A stretch of DNA of 64,000 nucleotides from JBELHR01 sp042091275 (GTDB taxonomy: Bacteria; Bacteroidota; Bacteroidia; Flavobacteriales; Flavobacteriaceae): NCBI GenBank assembly GCA_042091275.1, contig JBELHR010000004.1:22306-86305 (forward strand). The letters are read 5' to 3'. The translations under genes were made by a program, and so were the position numbers. Positions 58,349 through 64,000 of this stretch are shown here, piece after piece. The notes under the pieces are model-generated. The model was not told the origin of the DNA and did not search any database. It saw only the letters and a list, made by a program, of their open reading frames with translations. Numbering within the stretch: the first letter of the stretch is position 1; each line of letters starts with the position of its first letter.

Positions 58349-59620
58349 ATGTTACAAGTAGCCTTTATCAGAGAAAACAAAGACCTCGTATTGACCGGTT
58401 TGGCCAAGAGGAATTTCGACCGAGCGGAAGAACAGCTCGATCGCGTTATCGCTTTGGACGAATCCCGCAGAAGTCTTCAAAACGAACTCGATAATATATT
58501 GGCTAATTCCAACAGCCTATCTAAGGAAATTGGTGGACTCTTTAAAAGCGGTGAGGTGCAAAAAGCAAACTTGCTCAAAGAAAAAACAAGCCAACTCAAA
58601 GAACAGTCCAAGGAGCTTCACGACAAATTGCACGAGACTGCAGAGGCTTTGCAAGAGATGTTGTATCACATACCAAACGTACCTCACGAGTCTGTTCCTT
58701 CCGGAAATACAGAAGAAGACAACGAGATCGTTTTTGAAAAGGGCAGTATTCCTGACCTACACCACAAGGCCGAGCCCCACTGGGAACTCGCCAAAAAACA
58801 CGACATCATTGATTTTGAGCTCGGAACTAAAATAGCAGGTGCTGGATTTCCGGTATACAAAGGAAAAGGAGCCCGCTTGCAAAGAGCCTTGATCAACTAT
58901 TTTTTAGACAAAAATACAGAAGCAGGATATAGCGAAACTCAAGTACCACACGTTGTAAATGAGGCTTCCGGTTTGGGAACAGGACAGCTTCCAGACAAGG
59001 AAGGACAGATGTATCACATCACGGGAGACCACTTGTATTTGATTCCTACAGCAGAGGTACCGGTGACCAACATGTATCGCGATCAATTATTAAAATCTAA
59101 TGCACTTCCAGTGCATATGACCGCATATACTCCATGTTTCCGAAGAGAAGCAGGATCATATGGTTCTCATGTTCGCGGACTGAACAGACTGCATCAGTTT
59201 GACAAAGTAGAAATTGTTAGAATCGAAGAACAAGAAAACTCTTATGCTGCTTTGGACCAAATGGTAGAGCACGTAAAATCTATCTTAGACGAATTGGATA
59301 TGCCCTATCGCATATTGAGATTGTGTGGAGGAGACTTAGGGTTTACCGCTGCACTGACCTATGACTTTGAGGTCTATTCTACTGCTCAGGAGCGTTGGTT
59401 AGAAATCAGTTCGGTTTCAAATTTCGAAACTTTTCAAGCAAACCGACTCAAGTTGAGATACAAAGACGCGGAGGGCAAAAAGCATTTAGCCCATACCTTG
59501 AACGGAAGTTCTTTAGCGCTTCCTAGAGTACTCGCAGCAATACTAGAAAATTATCAAACCGAAGACGGTATCGACATCCCAGAAGTGCTGAGACCTTATA
59601 CCGGTTTTGACAAAATTTAA
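58349..59620 (+). CDS. serS: Seryl-tRNA synthetase
   Basis: Charges tRNA-Ser and feeds selenocysteine-free Ser decoding. The 423-residue class II enzyme has the N-terminal coiled-coil tRNA arm (about 1-105), motif 2 (CFRREAGSYGSHVRGLNRLHQF) and motif 3 (NGSSLALPRVLAAILENYQ), with the Ser-binding region RLCGGDLGFTAALTYDFEV. Typical length. Ends before a terminator with a UUCG tetraloop. Confidence 0.98.
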   Translation: MLQVAFIRENKDLVLTGLAKRNFDRAEEQLDRVIALDESRRSLQNELDNILANSNSLSKEIGGLFKSGEVQKANLLKEKTSQLKEQSKELHDKLHETAEALQEMLYHIPNVPHESVPSGNTEEDNEIVFEKGSIPDLHHKAEPHWELAKKHDIIDFELGTKIAGAGFPVYKGKGARLQRALINYFLDKNTEAGYSETQVPHVVNEASGLGTGQLPDKEGQMYHITGDHLYLIPTAEVPVTNMYRDQLLKSNALPVHMTAYTPCFRREAGSYGSHVRGLNRLHQFDKVEIVRIEEQENSYAALDQMVEHVKSILDELDMPYRILRLCGGDLGFTAALTYDFEVYSTAQERWLEISSVSNFETFQANRLKLRYKDAEGKKHLAHTLNGSSLALPRVLAAILENYQTEDGIDIPEVLRPYTGFDKI

Positions 59621-59626
59621 AACTTT

Positions 59627-59652
59627 AAAGATCGCTTCGGCGGTCTTTTTTT
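59627..59652 (+). terminator. Terminator of serS with UUCG tetraloop
   Basis: Stem AAAGATCGC/GCGGTCTTT (59627-59635, 59640-59648, one G-U pair) closed by C-UUCG-G, followed by T to 59652. It also lies just after the stop codon of the convergent small gene. Confidence 0.88.
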
Positions 59653-59791
59653 ATACCGCGAGTTCTCTTCTCAAAGCTTGACGGTAATTGTTCATTTTCA
59701 ACAAGGCTTGTAAATAACCCGCCACGTTTCCAGATTGCATAAATTCTTGAGCTTCTCGTTTTGCGTAAAAGTATTTTTTCTTTAATTCCAT
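59651..59791 (-). CDS. 46-residue conserved-looking small protein
   Basis: ATG at 59791, stop at 59651-59653. The product starts MELKKKYFYAKREAQEFMQSG, continues NVAGYLQALLKMNNYR and ends QALRRELAV; it is basic and would be almost entirely helical. Similar small proteins (LKxKYFxAKKEAQxFMxxGxxxxYxxALxxMNxYRxL) occur, as I recall, in many flavobacteria without a known role. It faces serS across the terminator; no promoter element is evident upstream. Confidence 0.7.
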   Translation of the reverse strand: MELKKKYFYAKREAQEFMQSGNVAGYLQALLKMNNYRQALRRELAV

Positions 59792-59857
59792 GATTTATAG
59801 TGTTTTGTTATAAGACGCACGAGAGAAGATTATGTTACACAAGGCTTAAAAAAGGAT

Positions 59858-59865
59858 TACCTTTG
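59858..59865 (+). promoter_or_regulatory. Promoter -7 element of the DUF4286-rsmA-mgtE operon
   Basis: TACCTTTG, with TTA at 59835-59837 (20-base spacer). Transcription would begin near 59871, about 9 bases before the ATG. Confidence 0.5.
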
Positions 59866-59879
59866 TAAAAAAAACAAGC

Positions 59880-60209
59880 ATGTATATATATAATGTTACC
59901 GTAAATATTGAAAAAGATGTCGAGGGACAATTTGTCCTTTGGATGCAGCAGACGCATTTACCAGATATGCTTCAGACCCGAAAATTCACGGAAGCAAAAA
60001 TGACCCAAGTCCAAGTAGAGGAAGATATGGGCGGTAGCACCTACTCGATTCAATACACCTGCAAATCGAAAGAAGTACTCGAGGAGTACTACGCCGAATT
60101 TGCAGACAAAATGCGCGGGGATATGGATAAAAATTTCGCAGGAAAATACGTCGCATTCCGCACGGAACTGGATGTGATTTTGCATTATAAAGTAAAAGAA
60201 GAGTCATGA
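59880..60209 (+). CDS. DUF4286 family protein
   Basis: A 109-residue cytoplasmic protein starting MYIYNVTVNIEKDVEGQFVLWMQQTHLPDML, with an antiparallel beta and helix pattern of a dimeric alpha-beta barrel (ferredoxin-like). The family DUF4286 is usual in Bacteroidota and nearly always sits before rsmA; no function is known. Its last codons overlap the rsmA start by 4 bases (ATGA), suggesting coupling. Confidence 0.9.
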   Translation: MYIYNVTVNIEKDVEGQFVLWMQQTHLPDMLQTRKFTEAKMTQVQVEEDMGGSTYSIQYTCKSKEVLEEYYAEFADKMRGDMDKNFAGKYVAFRTELDVILHYKVKEES

Positions 60210-60979
60210 GTGTCAGAGCAAAAAAACATTTAGGACAGCACTTTTTGGAGGACGAGTCCGTAGCAGAACGAATCGCGGACAGCTTCGAATTCCAAGATTG
60301 CGATCAGGTATTGGAGATAGGGCCAGGAATGGGAGTACTCACCAAATACCTACTCAAAAAACCAGTAGAAACTCACGTAGTTGAAATTGATAGAGAATCG
60401 GTAGAATACCTCAAGGCTCATTTTTTAAACCTCACTCCTCGCATCTACGAAGAAGATGTATTGCGAGCAGATTTGAAAACTCTGATGGGCAACAAACCCT
60501 TTGCCATAGCGGGAAACTTTCCCTATAACATTTCGACCCAAATCGTTTTTAAGGCGATAGAAAATAGAGATTTGATTCCAGAGTTTGGAGGGATGTTCCA
60601 AAAAGAAGTAGCCGAGAGAATCGCGGAGCCACCAGGATCAAAAAAATACGGAATTACTTCGGTAATTACCCAAGCGTTTTATGAGGTGAGCTACCTGTTT
60701 ACGGTGCCACCAGATGTTTTTGACCCACCGCCAAAAGTCGATTCAGGAGTGATCTATCTCAAAAGAAGAGAGAAGTACCAACTCGACGTAGACGAAAAAC
60801 TGTTTTTTAGAGTGGTAAAGCTCAGTTTTAATACCCGAAGAAAAACATTGAGAAACAGTCTTAAATCTCTGGGCCTAGAGAAAAATATAACAGATAGTGC
60901 TATATTTGACCAAAGACCAGAACAACTAAGTGTACAACAATTCCTCGAACTCACCAGATTGATTCAGGACCAAGGCTAG
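60206..60979 (+). CDS. rsmA: 16S rRNA (adenine(1518)-N6/adenine(1519)-N6)-dimethyltransferase RsmA
   Basis: Dimethylates the two adenines at the end of 16S rRNA (KsgA). The 257 residues have KKHLGQHFLED, the SAM loop VLEIGPGMGVLT, and the catalytic motif NFPYNIST (Phe in place of the usual Leu in NLPY), plus the C-terminal helical domain with SFNTRRKTLRNSLK. Overlaps DUF4286 by 4 bases and is 5 bases before mgtE. Confidence 0.97.
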   Translation: MSVRAKKHLGQHFLEDESVAERIADSFEFQDCDQVLEIGPGMGVLTKYLLKKPVETHVVEIDRESVEYLKAHFLNLTPRIYEEDVLRADLKTLMGNKPFAIAGNFPYNISTQIVFKAIENRDLIPEFGGMFQKEVAERIAEPPGSKKYGITSVITQAFYEVSYLFTVPPDVFDPPPKVDSGVIYLKRREKYQLDVDEKLFFRVVKLSFNTRRKTLRNSLKSLGLEKNITDSAIFDQRPEQLSVQQFLELTRLIQDQG

Positions 60980-60984
60980 GAAGC

Positions 60985-62337
60985 ATGCAACAAGAATTGA
61001 CCAAAGAACTCTACGATCGCATCAAAGCGCTCATCGCCGATCAACAAGAATCGGAGCTTAGAACAGCTATTGAGGACTTTCACCCGGCAGATATTGCCGA
61101 GATTCTTGACGAATTGTCTTTTGATCAAGCCATCTATATCATAAAGCTTTTAGACTCGGAATTGACTTCGGACATACTTACCGAACTCGACGAGGATATT
61201 CGCGAAAAAGTTCTTAAAAACCTTTCCTCTAAGGAAATCGCCGAGGAAATTGACGAATTGGAAACCGACGATGCCGTAGATATCATCGGGGAGCTTTCGG
61301 AACTCAAAAAGGCAGAGGTAATTTCTCATATAGAAGATGTAGAGCACGCCAAAGATATTGTTGACCTTTTGCGATTTGACCCGGATACCGCAGGGGGACT
61401 TATGGGAAAGGAACTGGTCAAAGTCCAAGAGAATTGGACCAATTTAACTTGTGTAAAAGAGATGCGTCGCCAAGCCTCGGAGTACGATCGGGTGCACACC
61501 ATTTACGTAGTAGACGAGCACGACGTATTGAAAGGCAGACTCTCTCTAAAAAGTTTACTCACCACCTCCACACACACTCCGATCAAGGAAGTTTACAATC
61601 CAAAAGTCCGTTCGGTAAATATCGCGGATCAGGATGAGGAGATTGCCAATATCATGCAGAAATACGATTTGTTCGTAGTTCCTGTAGTTGACGAAATCGG
61701 AAGATTAGTCGGTCAAATCACCTTGGATGATATCGTAGATGTAATCAAGGATGAGGCAGAAAAAGATTACCAACTCGCCGCAGGTCTTACCGACGATGTA
61801 GAGGCAGATGATAGCATTTGGGAACTTACCCGAGCGCGATTGCCTTGGTTGGTTTTGGGCTTGTTTGGTGGAATGGGAGCGGCCTCAATCATGGGTGGTT
61901 TTGGAGATGCCTTTGACTCGCATCCAGAACTATTTTTATTTACCCCTATGATTGCTGCTATGGGTGGTAATGTAGGAGTTCAGTCCTCTGCAATTATTGT
62001 TCAGGCTCTGGCAAATGGAAATTTAAAGGGAAGCCTTTGGACCAGGCTTGTAAAAGAATTGAGTTTGAGTTTGATCAACGCGCTTGTGGTAAGTGTTTTG
62101 ATTTACTTTTTCTCCCATTTGATTCAAGGCTATCAGACGCAAGTTTCCATCGTAGTGGCACTATCGCTGACTGTGGTTATTATTGTAGCGGCTTTGATCG
62201 GTACTTTTGTTCCTCTGTTTTTAAACAAAAGAGGAATCGATCCAGCGCTTGCGACGGGGCCCTTTATTACGACTTCCAACGATATCTTCGGAATTTTTAT
62301 CTATTTCTTTATCGCAAAAACGATATTAGGGTTCTAA
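60985..62337 (+). CDS. mgtE: Magnesium transporter MgtE
   Basis: Mg2+ channel of the inner membrane. The 450 residues have the superhelical N domain (about 15-125; repeated HPADIAEILDEL, LSSKEIAEEIDELETDDAVDIIGEL), two CBS domains (about 130-255; HTIYVVDEHDVLKGRL and VVPVVDEIGRLVGQITLDDIVDVI), a plug helix, and five membrane helices (about 285-450) with the conserved AAMGGNVGVQSSAIIV pore motif and Asp in PALATGPFITTSNDIFG. Complete. The following 186 bases hold no gene that I can support. Confidence 0.96.
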   Translation: MQQELTKELYDRIKALIADQQESELRTAIEDFHPADIAEILDELSFDQAIYIIKLLDSELTSDILTELDEDIREKVLKNLSSKEIAEEIDELETDDAVDIIGELSELKKAEVISHIEDVEHAKDIVDLLRFDPDTAGGLMGKELVKVQENWTNLTCVKEMRRQASEYDRVHTIYVVDEHDVLKGRLSLKSLLTTSTHTPIKEVYNPKVRSVNIADQDEEIANIMQKYDLFVVPVVDEIGRLVGQITLDDIVDVIKDEAEKDYQLAAGLTDDVEADDSIWELTRARLPWLVLGLFGGMGAASIMGGFGDAFDSHPELFLFTPMIAAMGGNVGVQSSAIIVQALANGNLKGSLWTRLVKELSLSLINALVVSVLIYFFSHLIQGYQTQVSIVVALSLTVVIIVAALIGTFVPLFLNKRGIDPALATGPFITTSNDIFGIFIYFFIAKTILGF

Positions 62338-62523
62338 AGCACAAAAGCCCTGGCGGAGCCAAGACTTTTGGTGGTTTTAGAGGATTCATAGCATTAAATC
62401 CATCCTTTTTCTTTTCATACTAATTCTCCCACTGAACAAAGTGAAAAACAAAAATAGCTTATTTCAGTCTTTTCAACTTGTGGCGTAAAGCGATAAAAAT
62501 TGCGTGATTATGCAGGGGAGTTA

Positions 62524-63204
62524 TTAATCAATAACGCCCAATTCTTTGGCTTTGACCACCAAATCAATATTGTTAACTGCATTGAGATCGGCACGTAGTT
62601 CGGCCAATCGATTGTCAATGGAACGCAGGCTCAATTCCTTTCCTTTTTTGTTTTTGATCACTCCTACCATATTCGAAATTTTGTACTGCTTGGAGAGCTG
62701 TCTCAGAATCTCTAGGGAGGAATCATCCATTCGGATGTCGATGAGTTTGCGATTCATTATTTTTTGATGCACCTCGTGAGAGTAGTAATGTTCTCCTCGA
62801 AGCATTTTGATCACAGCCAACTCCAGTTCTGCTTGACTACAATCGTGTTTGAGAATATAAGCATCTGGAATTTGGTTTTTGATCACATTGTAGAGACGGT
62901 TGGTCTCGGCGTGTCCTGTAATTACTCCAATGGGAGGTGGGTTACCGAGATTTCTTATGGAACGCATAAGAGTCTCTCCGCTTTTTATATCCCATTCTTC
63001 GCTTCGGTCAAAGCTCAAATCGGTAAAAACTAAATCAAAAGGATCGCCTTTGTCTCTCGCAATTTTATAGGATAAAAAAGCTTTGTCACAATTTTTCTCC
63101 GTGTGCACGGTACGAATACCTATGGCGTGAAAGGTATCCAGTATTCCTTTTAGAATCAACTCGTGGTCGTCCACTAAAAGTACTCTTAAATCACTTTTAT
63201 TCAT
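62524..63204 (-). CDS. LuxR-type response regulator
   Basis: A 226-residue regulator. The receiver domain (about 5-135) has the acidic pair VDDHE, the phosphorylated Asp in LVFTDLSF, Thr in VITGHAE and Lys in YILKHD. The C-terminal region (about 155-226) is a helix-turn-helix of NarL-like length, though the canonical LTxRExEVL start is replaced by IDIRMDDSSLEILRQLSKQYKI; DNA binding is likely but less certain. It is the partner of the histidine kinase encoded just upstream (91 bases). Confidence 0.88.
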   Translation of the reverse strand: MNKSDLRVLLVDDHELILKGILDTFHAIGIRTVHTEKNCDKAFLSYKIARDKGDPFDLVFTDLSFDRSEEWDIKSGETLMRSIRNLGNPPPIGVITGHAETNRLYNVIKNQIPDAYILKHDCSQAELELAVIKMLRGEHYYSHEVHQKIMNRKLIDIRMDDSSLEILRQLSKQYKISNMVGVIKNKKGKELSLRSIDNRLAELRADLNAVNNIDLVVKAKELGVID

Positions 63205-63295
63205 GATAATAATTTAGGGGCAAAGCCTAGTAACAGGGGTGCATTGCCAGCTTGGTTAAAATTGATCTAGGGTAAGAGTTAACCAAATATACTAA

Positions 63296-64000
63296 TTATC
63301 TCTCAATCGGTAAAGTAAATTTGAATTCTGCGCCATTTCCTGGGCTTGAAAGGATTTCCAAGAGCCCATCTACCTCTTTTACGCGTTTTTTCATATTGCG
63401 TATTCCGATACCTTGCACCTTGGCCTCTGTGTCAAAACCAGCACCATCATCTTTAATTCCCACAAGCATGGATTTTTTTCCTGCATCAAAGACCAGGTCA
63501 ATGTTTTTTGCCTTACCGTGGGTCTGGGCATTGACTACAGCCTCTTTGATCACTAGATAGAGCATCTTTTTAAACCCATTGGAATAGGTAGTCCAATCTT
63601 GCTCATTTAATCCTTTCGGATTGAGTTGAACTCCCAAATCCATCATATCCACCATCAAGTTCTTAATTTGATCTTCAAAAGATATTTCTTCAAAATCTTC
63701 TGTCGAGAGTTCGTGGGAGATTCCTCTGATGTTTCCTCTAAGGTCTAATAGGTTTTTTCTCAAGTTCTCATCGCGTAACTTTTGGCCGAGAAGCGCCATA
63801 TCTGTAGCCACCTCATCGTGGAGTTTTTTGGCTAAATTATTGCGTTCCTCATCTCTAGCGAGCACCTTTTCGAGTTTTAATCGCAATTCTCTCTTAGAAC
63901 TTCGGTTGTAGAGGTAGTAGATAAACAAAATACTAAAGCCCACAATAAAAGCTATAAAGAAATAGGAAACTCGGTTCCTGTTTTCAATAATTTCATTTTC
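63296..64000 (-). CDS. Sensor histidine kinase of the NarL-partner type (partial, N-terminal part beyond the window edge)
   Basis: The frame is open to the right edge (235 codons, no stop), so the gene continues outside; a GTG at 63943 is not the real start. Visible are a membrane helix (SYFFIAFIVGFSILFIYYLY), the HisKA_3 helix with RDEERNNLAKKLHDEVATDMALLGQKL (phosphorylated His followed by Asp-Glu), and the ATPase domain (IKEAVVNAQTHGKAKNI, GIKDDGAGFD, GIGIRNMKKRV, GNGAEFKFTLP). It probably reads an extracellular signal through repeats or a sensor that lies outside. Forms a pair with the response regulator downstream. Confidence 0.93.
   Translation of the reverse strand, partial: ENEIIENRNRVSYFFIAFIVGFSILFIYYLYNRSSKRELRLKLEKVLARDEERNNLAKKLHDEVATDMALLGQKLRDENLRKNLLDLRGNIRGISHELSTEDFEEISFEDQIKNLMVDMMDLGVQLNPKGLNEQDWTTYSNGFKKMLYLVIKEAVVNAQTHGKAKNIDLVFDAGKKSMLVGIKDDGAGFDTEAKVQGIGIRNMKKRVKEVDGLLEILSSPGNGAEFKFTLPIER

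Noticed and set aside
62338..62523. Possible small gene after mgtE
   Set aside because: The plus-strand frame that reaches into this space starts inside mgtE in another frame; no promoter, conserved start or composition supports a gene.
1..64000. Mobile elements, prophage, restriction or other defence genes, tRNA or rRNA
   Set aside because: All large frames match core metabolism, envelope, secretion or information-processing families; no transposase, integrase, phage structural gene, CRISPR repeat or tRNA cloverleaf was seen by reading.

Overview
The window is AT-rich chromosomal DNA of a member of the Bacteroidota, class Flavobacteriia. This rests on gldD and gldE next to ssb and mutY, type IX secretion cargo with type B C-terminal domains, a PorP/SprF protein, a split atpD-atpC locus, bacilliredoxin, DUF2911 and DUF4286 proteins, and promoters of the Bacteroidota form TTG-N17-23-TAnnTTTG. 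I saw no Shine-Dalgarno logic at starts; leaders are short and A-rich. Two runs of exactly 100 N (10770-10869 and 52602-52701) show a scaffolded draft assembly. No tRNA, rRNA, CRISPR array, insertion sequence or prophage was found, and no gene-free stretch exceeds about 300 bases.

Layout. 1-1.4 kb: partial moaA, then rpmA/rplU. 1.5-7 kb: a LolA-like secreted protein, an EamA transporter, an HMA-domain lipoprotein, and the gliding/repair cluster mutY-ssb-gldE-gldD. 6.8-9 kb: HU, a 29-residue basic protein missed by ordinary gene calling, a hairpin-rich leader and RNase E/G. 9-17 kb: a MORN-like protein, patatin/beta-barrel protein, uvrC, several envelope proteins, a PhnA-like protein and lspA. 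17-27 kb: a zinc-less DksA-like protein with ileS, then a three-gene surface module (OmpA/PD40 protein, DUF11 adhesin with type IX signal, PorP/SprF). 27-29 kb: DnaJ/TerB protein, bacilliredoxin, HD hydrolase, lipoprotein. 29-34.5 kb: an operon led by leuS (SemiSWEET, NtrY-like kinase, enoyl-CoA hydratase). 34.6-39.3 kb: DUF2911, PanE-like reductase, a 38-residue Cys-rich Feo protein, feoB, feoA and a SCO protein. 39.4-47.8 kb: rseP, then a biotin cluster (bioF, bioD, bioA, a membrane LuxR regulator, an orphan ketoacyl synthase, bioB). 47.8-49.7 kb: atpD-atpC. 49.8-57.3 kb: SGNH lipoprotein with its TonB-dependent receptor, and a secreted metalloprotease with type IX signal. 57.3-64 kb: ribF, serS, a 46-residue protein, DUF4286, rsmA, mgtE, and a response regulator with a partial histidine kinase.

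Most of the window is conserved flavobacterial core. The parts that deserve attention are the HU/29-aa protein/RNase leader, the biotin cluster with an embedded membrane transcription factor and CTACCC palindromes, the overlapping type IX surface module, the Feo operon with a Fur-like site, and two places where a promoter is built into the terminator of the gene before it. No clearly new defence or metabolic system was recognised.
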